NCBI RefSeq assembly: GCF_014524565.1
Contig: NZ_CP060139.1
Coordinates: 434,001 to 498,000 of the forward strand
Reading direction: 5' to 3'
Source of the DNA: Croceimicrobium hydrocarbonivorans
GTDB taxonomy: Bacteria; Bacteroidota; Bacteroidia; Flavobacteriales; Schleiferiaceae
DNA: 64,000 bases
Both the position numbers and the translations under genes were made by a program. This document shows positions 51,454-59,559 of the stretch, piece after piece (the first letter of the stretch is position 1; every line of letters begins with the position of its first letter). The notes beneath the pieces were generated by a model. It worked only from the letters and a program-made list of their open reading frames with translations. It was not told the origin of the DNA and did not search any database.

Positions 51454-52851
51454 TTAATCCAGCCCTAAAAGAAGTCGTACAGAAGGATTCTTTTTAAGCC
51501 AGGGGAATAAGGCCAGGAAAAAACTCTTTCCGCCCGGATCGAGTGCCATCGCTTTTTGCAAATAAATCTCCGCCTCGTCCTGCTCCTCAATCGTGTATAA
51601 ATAGCCGGCTAATTGGTAACGCAACTGACTGGAATCGGGAATCAATTCCAATGCCTGATACAATACATCCATGCCCTGTTTGAACTCACACATATCGAAT
51701 AGCAATTGAGCATATTCAGTGAAAGTGCTGGCATTATAGTACTCATCTTCAATCAGCTTGGTGTAAATCAAAACTGCTTCATCCAGCTTACCCGCTCGGC
51801 GGTGCATCATGGCACTGCTATGGCGGTATTCCCAATTTTCAGGATCTAGTTCTACGGCCTTATTGATCAGATATAAGCTTTCGGCCCATTGTTTCTGCTC
51901 ATCCTTAAGGAGTGCCAGCTCATAATAGGCTTCCTCCAATTCGGCATCTTCCTGAATGGCCTTATTGAGGTATTTCTCGGCCTGCTGATTTTTACCCAAT
52001 CGCAAATAGCAAAGACCAGTTTTATAATAACCATATCCACTGGCGCCATCGTATTCGAAGGTGGCCTGATAGGTTTCCGCGGCTTCCTGATAGCGGAATT
52101 CTTGCTCCAGGATACGCGCCTTTTCATAATAGGCAGCAGAGAAATAATCATCAATTAAAATGGCATAATCCAAAGAGCGTAAGGCCTGTAGATTATCCCC
52201 CATCTTAGATTGCATCAAACCTAAGTGATACCAAGCAATTTCCGAATAAGGGTTCTCATCAATAAAAGACTCTAAATACTCAATCCCTTGTTCTGGTCTT
52301 TCTAGAAGATCGTAACAAAGGGCAAGGTTATAGAGTGCGATTTCATCTTCCGGATATAAGGCTAGGGACATCTTCAAATAACGCAGGGCCTTATCATAGG
52401 CACCAATTAATTGATATTCCAAAGCCAGGAGATGATATACATCCTCAGGGAATTCAGTGTGAGCCAATGCCTGTCGGTATTGCTCTATGGCTTTTTGATG
52501 ATTACCGGTTTTGGAATACAATCCGGCGCGAGCCATGTGCATCTCGTAATAGTCGTGCACCTGACCTTCCAATTCTTTCAAAACCTTGCTAGCCTCACGC
52601 GTTTTATCAAGAGAAGTAAGATATTGCACCTTCTTCAATTGCAATGAGCTAGCATAAGGATGTTGATCAATGGCCATCTCTAAAACCTCCAGGGCTTTTT
52701 GAGATTTGCCGGTCTCGTAAAAATAGTCCGAGATCGCTTCAAACTCCTCTAAATCATAAAAGCGAGATTGCCCTGCGGCCTCCATTCTTTTAAACTCATC
52801 GATCAGATCGAGGAGGTTAAAAAAATCATCTTCATTTTCGTCTTCGAACAT
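51454..52851 (-). CDS. Tetratricopeptide repeat protein
   Basis: A 465-residue, mostly helical cytosolic protein made of about 12 TPR units, for example KAIEQYRQALAHTEFPEDVY, KALRYLKMSLALYPEDEIAL, QAEKYLNKAIQEDAELEEAY and EAEIYLQKAMALDPGG. Acidic N-terminus (MFEDENEDD). The ATG at 52851 is preferred over the frame start at 52923, which would run through a promoter -7 box (52893-52900) and an inverted repeat. TPR arrays bind protein partners; none is evident. First gene of a probable operon with the DUF368 gene and aroE. Confidence 0.88.
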   Translation of the reverse strand: MFEDENEDDFFNLLDLIDEFKRMEAAGQSRFYDLEEFEAISDYFYETGKSQKALEVLEMAIDQHPYASSLQLKKVQYLTSLDKTREASKVLKELEGQVHDYYEMHMARAGLYSKTGNHQKAIEQYRQALAHTEFPEDVYHLLALEYQLIGAYDKALRYLKMSLALYPEDEIALYNLALCYDLLERPEQGIEYLESFIDENPYSEIAWYHLGLMQSKMGDNLQALRSLDYAILIDDYFSAAYYEKARILEQEFRYQEAAETYQATFEYDGASGYGYYKTGLCYLRLGKNQQAEKYLNKAIQEDAELEEAYYELALLKDEQKQWAESLYLINKAVELDPENWEYRHSSAMMHRRAGKLDEAVLIYTKLIEDEYYNASTFTEYAQLLFDMCEFKQGMDVLYQALELIPDSSQLRYQLAGYLYTIEEQDEAEIYLQKAMALDPGGKSFFLALFPWLKKNPSVRLLLGLD

Positions 52852-52858
52852 AGGCGAG

Positions 52859-52884
52859 AATTGGATATTTAAATTTATCCAATT
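52859..52884 (-). repeat. Inverted repeat in the leader of the TPR gene
   Basis: Perfect 9-bp arms AATTGGATA (52859-52867) and TATCCAATT (52876-52884) around TTTAAATT, ending 7 nt before the ATG at 52851 and just below the -7 box. It would form a hairpin in the mRNA leader or an operator for a dimer. Confidence 0.6.
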
Positions 52885-52892
52885 GGCTGGGG

Positions 52893-52900
52893 CAAAGGTA
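52893..52900 (-). promoter_or_regulatory. Candidate -7 element of the TPR-DUF368-aroE operon
   Basis: TACCTTTG on the minus strand, an exact TAnnTTTG match. A TTTG at 52926-52923 lies 22 nt upstream, slightly too far for the consensus. The leader would be about 35 nt and contain the inverted repeat. Confidence 0.4.
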
Positions 52901-53137
52901 GAGTCCGCCTTCCGCTTATCCACAAAGAAATGAACACTAATTAGCTAAAACCTTACTCATCAGACCTTTAAAGCCAATAACATTCTCCATTGTGCACAGA
53001 ATGTTGATAAGATTTAAGACTCATCTTCTTCCCTACTATTCTTAACTCACTATCGACCAATTTCTTATCTCTGGTTTCCGTTTCCTTCTGCAATTATTCC
53101 AATCCTGCCAAAGAGCCGTTCATCGGAGCACTAAACT

Positions 53138-53145
53138 TATATTTG
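53138..53145 (+). promoter_or_regulatory. Candidate -7 element of glmM
   Basis: TATATTTG, an exact TAnnTTTG match, 19 nt before the ATG at 53165. No -33 box. It makes the in-frame TTG at 53153 an unlikely start. Confidence 0.4.
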
Positions 53146-53164
53146 CCCGAAATTGAAACCCCTC

Positions 53165-54550
53165 ATGACCTTAATAAAATCTATTTCTGGCGTACGTGGT
53201 ACTATTGGAGGTGCCAAAGGCGATAATTTAAGTCCATTAGATGCAGCTGAATTTGCTGCGGCTTACGGACATTGGTTAAAGAAAAAATACCCCGGCAAAT
53301 CTCTTAAAGTGGTGATTGGCCGCGATGCTCGCCCTAGTGGACCCATGATTCAGGGCATTGTGCAAAACACCCTGGTGGGTACTGGAATCGACGTTATTGA
53401 TTTAGATTTATCGACCACGCCAACGGTAGAAATGGCGGTGGTTTTTGAAAAAGCTCAAGGCGGAATCATCCTCACGGCCTCTCACAATCCCAAGCAATGG
53501 AATGCCTTGAAACTCCTTAATGATAAGGGAGAATTTATTTCCGCTGCTGATGGTGCCGAATTACTTTCGATGATCGAAAATGAAGACTACGATTTCGTAG
53601 AAGTAGACGACCTAGGCAGTGTAGAAGCTAAGGATGGTTTAATTGAAAAGCATGTAGAAGCGATTTTAGCCCTTCCTTATATTAATGTAGAAGCCATTCG
53701 CAATTCGGGTTTAAAAGTAGCGGTAGATGCTGTTAGCTCTACTGGCGGTATTGCTATCCCGATTCTATTAAAGGCCCTAGGTATTGAAAATCCTGCCCTA
53801 TTATATTGTGAGCCTACTGGACAATTCCCTCATAATCCTGAACCTTTAAAAGAGCATTTGGGAGATATTATGAAGGTGGTAAAAGAGCAAAACTGTGATT
53901 TAGGGATCGTTGTAGATCCCGATGTTGATCGTTTAGCTTTAATCGATGATCAAGGAGAAATGTTTGGTGAGGAGTATACCTTGGTGGCTGCCGCCGACTT
54001 CCTCTTACAACATAAGCAAGGTCCCTTGGTGAGCAATTTATCCAGCTCTCGTGCTTTGCGCGATTTGGCCTTATCTCGTGGACAGGAATACTATGCTGCG
54101 GCGGTAGGTGAAGTGAATGTAGTTACCAAGATGAAAGAGGTAAATGCCCTTTTAGGTGGTGAAGGTAATGGAGGGGTAATTCTTCCCGATCTCCACTATG
54201 GTCGCGATTCACTGGTAGGTATTGCCATGATCTTAAGTCATTTGGCCACTTGTGGCAAAAGCTTAAGCGAGCTCAAGGCCGGCTACCCAGCCTATTATAT
54301 GGCTAAGAATAAAATTCAGTTAGAAGCTGGAATGGATGTAGATGGCCTTCTAAAGAAAATTGAGGCCAAATACCAAAATGAAGAACTCAGCACCATTGAT
54401 GGTGTGAAAATCGACTTCGCCGAAGAATGGGTACATTTACGTAAGTCGAATACCGAACCGATTATCCGTATTTATACCGAGGCTAAAAGCCCAGAAAAAG
54501 CGGAGGCTCTGGCCACTCGGTTCATCAGTGAATTACAGGAACTAATCTAA
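53165..54550 (+). CDS. glmM: Phosphoglucosamine mutase (alpha-D-phosphohexomutase family)
   Basis: A 461-residue enzyme converting glucosamine-6-phosphate to glucosamine-1-phosphate for peptidoglycan and LPS precursors. N-terminal SISGVRGTIGG, the phosphoserine loop GIILTASHNPKQWN (Ser near residue 106), the metal loop DPDVDRLAL (about 254), the sugar loop GGEGNGG (about 338) and the phosphate-binding RKSNTEPIIRIY (about 430). A phosphoglucomutase/phosphomannomutase activity is possible in this superfamily, but the sequence is the form common in Bacteroidota and called GlmM. Followed after 5 nt by an aminotransferase gene. Confidence 0.9.
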   Translation: MTLIKSISGVRGTIGGAKGDNLSPLDAAEFAAAYGHWLKKKYPGKSLKVVIGRDARPSGPMIQGIVQNTLVGTGIDVIDLDLSTTPTVEMAVVFEKAQGGIILTASHNPKQWNALKLLNDKGEFISAADGAELLSMIENEDYDFVEVDDLGSVEAKDGLIEKHVEAILALPYINVEAIRNSGLKVAVDAVSSTGGIAIPILLKALGIENPALLYCEPTGQFPHNPEPLKEHLGDIMKVVKEQNCDLGIVVDPDVDRLALIDDQGEMFGEEYTLVAAADFLLQHKQGPLVSNLSSSRALRDLALSRGQEYYAAAVGEVNVVTKMKEVNALLGGEGNGGVILPDLHYGRDSLVGIAMILSHLATCGKSLSELKAGYPAYYMAKNKIQLEAGMDVDGLLKKIEAKYQNEELSTIDGVKIDFAEEWVHLRKSNTEPIIRIYTEAKSPEKAEALATRFISELQELI

Positions 54551-54555
54551 AGCCT

Positions 54556-56055
54556 ATGGAAACTAAGGCCCTGGCCCCAAAAATTGAGGGCACCCAATGG
54601 GAAGCTCATTTCGATAGCTATCGCGAGAACATCGTAGGTCATAATGCCGAATTTGTAGGTCCCTTCGGGCCCAAGAAAATACTCTATGCCGATTGGATTG
54701 CCAGCGGCCGGTTGTATGAACCCATAGAGCGTAAAATGCTCGAGGAGATTGGGCCCATGGTAGCCAATACCCATACCGAAACCTCCTATACCGGCAGTAT
54801 TATGACTAAGGCTTATCATCAAGCCAAATTGGTGATTAAGCAGCATGTGAATGCTAATCCTGATGATGTTTTAATTCCTACCGGTACCGGGATGACCGGG
54901 GCAGTCCTTAAGTTTCAACGCATCTTAGGCTTAAAATTACCAGAGCAGTTTAAAGGGAAGTTTGAAATTGAAGATCAATTTCGTCCGGTGGTTTTTATCA
55001 GCCACATGGAACATCATTCCAATCAAACTTCCTGGCTAGAAACCATCGTTGACCTTGTAATAGTTGGTTATAATGATGAGGGTTTAATGGACCTTGATCA
55101 CTTGGATCAACTCCTGGAACAGTATAAAGACCGTCCTTATAAAATTGCCTGCATTACTTCATGTAGTAATGTTACCGGCATTTTTACTCCCTATACGGAG
55201 GTAGCTAAGAAAATGCATGCGGCCGGCGGCTATTGTTTTGTTGACTTTGCCGCTTCGGGTCCTTATGTGGATATTGATATGCATCCCGCAGAAGAGGGCG
55301 CCCATTTAGATGCCATCTTCTTTTCGCCCCATAAGTTTTTGGGAGGCCCTGGTACGCCCGGGGTCTTAATCTTTAATTCGCAATTATACCGCAATAGCGT
55401 ACCCGATCATCCGGGTGGGGGTACCGTTTTATGGACCGACCCCTGGGGCGGACGCTATTATATTGAGGATATTGAGTCTCGCGAAGATGGTGGCACCCCC
55501 GGTTTCTTGCAAACCATAAAGGCCGCCTTTGCCATGCAATTGAAAGACGAAATTTCTGTGCAGGCCATCAAAGCCCGGGAAAAGGAATTGCTCAATTATA
55601 TCTTCGATCGCTTGGAGAAAATGAAAGGCATGGTAATTCTGGCCGGTCATATCCGCGAACGAATTGGCGCTCTGTCTTTCTATTTGGAAGGGGTGCACTA
55701 TAATTTGGTGGTGCAATTACTAAATGACCTTTACGGCATTCAAACTCGTGGTGGATGCAGCTGTGCCGGGACCTATGGTCATTACCTCTTGCATTTGGAT
55801 AAAGAGAGCAGTCGTAAAACCATGGACATCGTTTTAGGGGGTGATATTTCCTTCCGTCCAGGTTGGGTGCGCCTTTCCGTACACCCTACTTTAACCGATG
55901 AAGAGGCTATTTTCATTTGCGATGCCATTGAAGATATTGCCAATAATTGGGAAGAATACGCCAAAGAATACCATTTCGAAAAAGGAAGCAACCGCTTTAT
56001 TCACCTGGGAAGTGCTGATACCGGCACCGAATTGGTGAACAATTGGTTTCATTAA
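54556..56055 (+). CDS. Class V aminotransferase-fold PLP enzyme (cysteine desulfurase/selenocysteine lyase-like)
   Basis: A 499-residue PLP enzyme of the class V fold. The PLP lysine lies in FFSPHKFLGGPG (about residue 260), preceded by VDFAASGPYVDIDMH; the block GTGMTGAVLKFQRI replaces the usual N-terminal substrate loop. RGGCSCAGTYGHYLL near 400 contains two Cys that could accept sulfur. About 100 residues longer than IscS, so it is a separate subgroup of the desulfurase-like family with unknown substrate. Its TAA shares a base with the ATG of the next cysteine desulfurase gene. Confidence 0.85.
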   Translation: METKALAPKIEGTQWEAHFDSYRENIVGHNAEFVGPFGPKKILYADWIASGRLYEPIERKMLEEIGPMVANTHTETSYTGSIMTKAYHQAKLVIKQHVNANPDDVLIPTGTGMTGAVLKFQRILGLKLPEQFKGKFEIEDQFRPVVFISHMEHHSNQTSWLETIVDLVIVGYNDEGLMDLDHLDQLLEQYKDRPYKIACITSCSNVTGIFTPYTEVAKKMHAAGGYCFVDFAASGPYVDIDMHPAEEGAHLDAIFFSPHKFLGGPGTPGVLIFNSQLYRNSVPDHPGGGTVLWTDPWGGRYYIEDIESREDGGTPGFLQTIKAAFAMQLKDEISVQAIKAREKELLNYIFDRLEKMKGMVILAGHIRERIGALSFYLEGVHYNLVVQLLNDLYGIQTRGGCSCAGTYGHYLLHLDKESSRKTMDIVLGGDISFRPGWVRLSVHPTLTDEEAIFICDAIEDIANNWEEYAKEYHFEKGSNRFIHLGSADTGTELVNNWFH

Positions 56056-57191
56056 TGGAATTAATTTATCTGGATAATGCGGCCTCTACCCCTCTAAGGA
56101 AAGAGGTAAAAGAATATATGCTGGAGCTGATGGATACTGCCTATGGCAATCCCTCCAGTACGCATAGTCAAGGCAGAAAGGCCAAAGTAATTTTAGAGGC
56201 CAGTCGTAAAAGCATTGCCCGCAATCTCAATTGCCTTCCGGCGGAAATCGTTTTTTGCTCTGGAGGAACTGAGGGAGATAATGCAGCCATCAGTTTGGCT
56301 TTACGCGATTTAAAAGTGAAGCGCATTATTACCTCACCACTGGAACATCATGCGGTGCTAAAGGCGGCTGAAAAGTGGTCCCAAGCCTTTGAGGCCGAGC
56401 TCGTTCTCCTGAAGGTAGATCCCAAGGGGCGCATTGACTTTGAGCAATTAGAGCAACTATTAAGCAGCGACTCTACTCCTACCCTGGTTTCTTTAATGCA
56501 TGGCAATAATGAAATCGGCAACCTATTGGATTTAGAAAAGACAGGGAATCTTTGTCGGCAATACGGCGCCTGGCTGCACAGTGATACAGTGCAAACCGTG
56601 GGTCATTTTCCGCTTTCGCTGAAGGATCTGCCTGTTGACTTTGCCACCGCTTCGGCCCATAAGTTTTATGGCCCAAAAGGCGTGGGATTCTTGTATATCG
56701 ATCGTCGGGTTAAAGTAAGCTCATTTATAACAGGTGGTGCTCAGGAACGTGGCTTACGTGGTGGGACGGAAAGTATAGTTCAAGTGGGGGCATTAGCCAA
56801 AGCATTGGATTTAGCCTATCAGAGTTTGGAGGAAGAGCGTGCCCATATCGAAGCGCTTAAAACCCAACTTTGGCAAGGACTAAAGGGAATATTCCCTAAG
56901 ATTTATGCCAATGGCTTATCAGACACCGAAGAAAGTCTATATACCGTTTTAAGCGTAAGTATCCCTGAACTTTCGGAAGACAGCATGTTGCTCTTTAATC
57001 TCGACTTAAAAGGATTAGCCGTTTCTGGCGGTAGCGCTTGTTCATCAGGAAGCGTGCAAAAATCGCATGTTATTGCGGCCATGGACCCCGAACATACCGA
57101 TCCAGTAGTTCGCTTTTCCATTGGCAAAGACAATACTGCTCAAGATATTGAGGAGGCTCTGGCCATTATGGCCGATTTAAAACAAGCTTAA
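56055..57191 (+). CDS. Cysteine desulfurase (NifS/IscS-like)
   Basis: A 378-residue PLP enzyme that takes sulfur from cysteine for Fe-S clusters and thiolated tRNA. MELIYLDNAASTPL at the start, the HAVLKAAEKW His loop, PLP Lys in TASAHKFYGPKGVGF (about 198) and the persulfide Cys in SGGSACSSGS (about 330). The ATG at 56055 overlaps the previous stop (TAATG); an in-frame TTG at 56043 is less likely. No iscU or other Fe-S genes are adjacent. It pairs with the upstream class V enzyme. Confidence 0.92.
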   Translation: MELIYLDNAASTPLRKEVKEYMLELMDTAYGNPSSTHSQGRKAKVILEASRKSIARNLNCLPAEIVFCSGGTEGDNAAISLALRDLKVKRIITSPLEHHAVLKAAEKWSQAFEAELVLLKVDPKGRIDFEQLEQLLSSDSTPTLVSLMHGNNEIGNLLDLEKTGNLCRQYGAWLHSDTVQTVGHFPLSLKDLPVDFATASAHKFYGPKGVGFLYIDRRVKVSSFITGGAQERGLRGGTESIVQVGALAKALDLAYQSLEEERAHIEALKTQLWQGLKGIFPKIYANGLSDTEESLYTVLSVSIPELSEDSMLLFNLDLKGLAVSGGSACSSGSVQKSHVIAAMDPEHTDPVVRFSIGKDNTAQDIEEALAIMADLKQA

Positions 57192-57193
57192 GC

Positions 57194-57215
57194 GCTCCGA
57201 ATTAATCTTCGGAGC
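57194..57215. terminator. Intergenic hairpin between convergent genes
   Basis: Perfect 8-bp stem GCTCCGAA/TTCGGAGC (57194-57201 with 57208-57215), 6-nt loop, with CTTA/TAAG flanks that extend the symmetry. It covers the TAA of the minus-strand gene. No T run, so termination is only probable. Confidence 0.45.
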
Positions 57216-58650
57216 TAAGATCTACTGCTTCCGCTTCTTCTGTATGAGGATAGTAGCCAAATAAGTGCTTATCGCGAATCATCTGATCCACATAAGTGGG
57301 TAAGCAATCTTCCCAACCACTTTCACCGCGACGAATTTTCTTCAATACATCGCGAGAGAAAATTTGTAAGATTTCAGGATCATAGGTATCAATATCCTTA
57401 ATCCGGCGGTTAAACACCAGGAAGTCGTACAGAGGTTGGAAACGTGGATGAATCTTAAAGTCTTTAGATGTCTCAATCGGATCATTCGGATTGGGCTGCG
57501 ATGGATAAACATAAAGCTTAAGATCGCTAGAATACAAGATTCCAAAGGCCTCCAGAATTCCCCCTTTAAGATCGCGGTAGTACTTATTATCGAAGAGCTC
57601 ATGCAAATTGGTAACGCCCATAATAAGGCCCATTCGCTCCTCTGAATATCTAGAGAAGTATTCTACCAATTTATAGTACTCCTGATAATTGGAGATTAAT
57701 ACCGTTTGTCCCAGCGAGCATAATATATCGGCTCGATCCAGGAAGTCCTGCTCATCAATTTCACCCTCCGATTTCAAATTGTTCAGGGTGATTTCAAAAA
57801 GCACCACCAGTTTGTCCTTCTTCACCTTTCGCTCCTGGGTAAAGGCATCGATACTGGTACGTACCATATCCATGTTTACCTTGGTAACGGGACGGAAAGA
57901 TCCACGGGCAGTAAGAATGTTCTTTTTATAGAGCAGGGCGGCCGGCAGAATATTATTGCCTTCTGGACCAAAGATCACCGCGTCGGTCATGCCATTTTGG
58001 ATAAGGCGCAAGGACATTAAACGGTTATCTACATGCTCAAATTCGGGCCCTTCAAAATGGATCATATCGATCTCCATTTTGTAGCGCGCGATATTGTCGT
58101 AAAGTGATTTCAGTAATTCCTCAGGATTGTTACGAATATTGAAACATCCGTAAATGAGGTTTACCCCCATAATCCCAATGGTCTCCTGCTGTAAGGAAGC
58201 TTCCTCTTCCTTCATACGGATGTGGAATAGCACATCATTGGGCTCTTTATCAGGATCCAATTGGAAGCGAATTCCCATCCAACCATGACCTTTAAACTTA
58301 CGAGTGAAGTTGATCGTAGCAACAGTATTGGCGAAGGCAAAATAGCAACGCTTCGGATGGTCAGTTCGATCCAAACGCTTTTCAATCAGACCATATTCAT
58401 GATCCAACATTTTGCGTAAACGATCTTCAGTAACATAACGTCCGTCCATTTCCTTACCATAAATGGCATCGGAGAATAGTTTGTCGTATGCACTCATTGC
58501 TTTTGCTACTGTACCAGAGGCGGCTCCAACCCGAAAGAAATTTCGAACAACTTCCTGACCGGCGCCAATCTCAGCGAATGTGCCGTAAATGTTCTCATTC
58601 AGGTTGACTTTTAATGCCTTTTGGGCAGTAGACAACACCATGCGTTCCAT
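57202..58650 (-). CDS. Conserved protein of unclear function (about 480 aa)
   Basis: A 482-residue soluble protein with no signal peptide and no membrane helix. The N-terminal block ALKVNLNENIYGTFAEIGAGQE is strongly conserved in a family found in Bacteroidota and other phyla. As I recall, databases label it variously as TonB-dependent receptor or nicotinate-nucleotide adenylyltransferase; neither fits what is seen, since there is no barrel, plug or nucleotidyl-transferase HxGH motif at the start. Features: GHGWMGIRFQLDP, GVNLIYGCFNI and FRPVTKVNMDMVRT. Start uncertain: an in-frame ATG at 58641 is equally good. Confidence 0.8.
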   Translation of the reverse strand: MERMVLSTAQKALKVNLNENIYGTFAEIGAGQEVVRNFFRVGAASGTVAKAMSAYDKLFSDAIYGKEMDGRYVTEDRLRKMLDHEYGLIEKRLDRTDHPKRCYFAFANTVATINFTRKFKGHGWMGIRFQLDPDKEPNDVLFHIRMKEEEASLQQETIGIMGVNLIYGCFNIRNNPEELLKSLYDNIARYKMEIDMIHFEGPEFEHVDNRLMSLRLIQNGMTDAVIFGPEGNNILPAALLYKKNILTARGSFRPVTKVNMDMVRTSIDAFTQERKVKKDKLVVLFEITLNNLKSEGEIDEQDFLDRADILCSLGQTVLISNYQEYYKLVEYFSRYSEERMGLIMGVTNLHELFDNKYYRDLKGGILEAFGILYSSDLKLYVYPSQPNPNDPIETSKDFKIHPRFQPLYDFLVFNRRIKDIDTYDPEILQIFSRDVLKKIRRGESGWEDCLPTYVDQMIRDKHLFGYYPHTEEAEAVDLSSED

Positions 58651-58688
58651 AAGTAGAGGGTCTAATCTAACAGAAGGTTAACGGTAAA

Positions 58689-58714
58689 CAAAAGTAATAG
58701 TTTAGCTATGTTTG
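58689..58714. promoter_or_regulatory. Divergent -7 elements
   Basis: Minus strand TACTTTTG at 58689-58696 points to the gene starting at 58650; plus strand TATGTTTG at 58707-58714 points to the MBL gene at 58736. Both match TAnnTTTG; no -33 boxes at the expected places. They are 10 nt apart. Confidence 0.4.
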
Positions 58715-58735
58715 ACCCGAAAAACCATTTAAAAT

Positions 58736-59533
58736 TTGAATCCTTTAAAAGCTTCAGCAGACTGGCATTTCGAATTCCTCGGAACCGGCACCTCTCAAGG
58801 GGTTCCGATGATTGGCTGTGATTGTAAAGTTTGTCAATCCGACAATCCCAAAGACCAAAGATTACGCAGCAGCTTTTTGGTAGAAAGAATGGGCACTCGA
58901 ATATTAATCGATGCCGGACCTGATTTACGCCAACAATTATTGCGTTCCAATACTCATGATATAGATGCCGTACTGATCACCCATCAACACCAAGATCACA
59001 CAGCTGGATTGGACGAATTAAGAGCGATTAATTTCATCCAAGGGCACTCTATTCCCATTTACTGCACGGAAGCAGTTGAAGCACGCTTAAGGGAGCAATA
59101 TTCTTATATTTTCCAGAACAGCAAGTATCCGGGCATTCCGCAGATTGATCTAATCCGCATCCCGGAAGGACCATTTCAAATTGGAAATATTGAATTAGAA
59201 GCTCTGGAATTACAACATGCCAATTTACCCGTTTTGGGTTTTCGCTTTGGAAAACTGGTTTACCTTACCGATGTCAATTTCATTCCCGAAAGCGAATGGC
59301 CGAAACTGAAAGGTTTAGAGGTATTTATATTAAATGCGCTTCGGCATGAAGCCCACCATTCTCATTTTACCTTAAGTGAAGCACTGGAAATTGCTGATCG
59401 ATTGGAAGTCCCTCAATTTTATGCTACTCATATAAGTCATCAATTAGGCTTACATACCGAAATTGAGTCCGAACTAAAAAACGGAAGAAATTTGGCTTAT
59501 GATGGATTGCGATTCACTTTAGCCTCAAGCTAG
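58736..59533 (+). CDS. MBL-fold metallohydrolase (PhnP-like)
   Basis: A 265-residue protein with the metallo-beta-lactamase fold. GTGTSQGVPMIGCDCKVCQS at the start, with two Cys that in PhnP bind an extra zinc, then the catalytic THQHQDHTAG motif (about residue 80) and His-rich HHSHF near 203. PhnP is a cyclic phosphodiesterase acting on ribosyl phosphate; other members are tRNase Z-like or lipoate-related, so substrate is open. It starts with TTG at 58736 as no ATG lies near the family N-terminus. Confidence 0.85.
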   Translation: MNPLKASADWHFEFLGTGTSQGVPMIGCDCKVCQSDNPKDQRLRSSFLVERMGTRILIDAGPDLRQQLLRSNTHDIDAVLITHQHQDHTAGLDELRAINFIQGHSIPIYCTEAVEARLREQYSYIFQNSKYPGIPQIDLIRIPEGPFQIGNIELEALELQHANLPVLGFRFGKLVYLTDVNFIPESEWPKLKGLEVFILNALRHEAHHSHFTLSEALEIADRLEVPQFYATHISHQLGLHTEIESELKNGRNLAYDGLRFTLASS

Positions 59534-59559
59534 CGCCTTACCTTCGTAAAAATTCTTGC

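Larger units (their letters stand above)
52852..53164. other. Divergent intergenic region, 313 nt, between the TPR gene and glmM
   Basis: Holds a leader inverted repeat (52859-52884), a minus-strand -7 box (52893-52900) and a plus-strand -7 box (53138-53145). Between 52927 and 53137 I see only AT- and pyrimidine-rich sequence with no supported gene or RNA. Confidence 0.6.
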
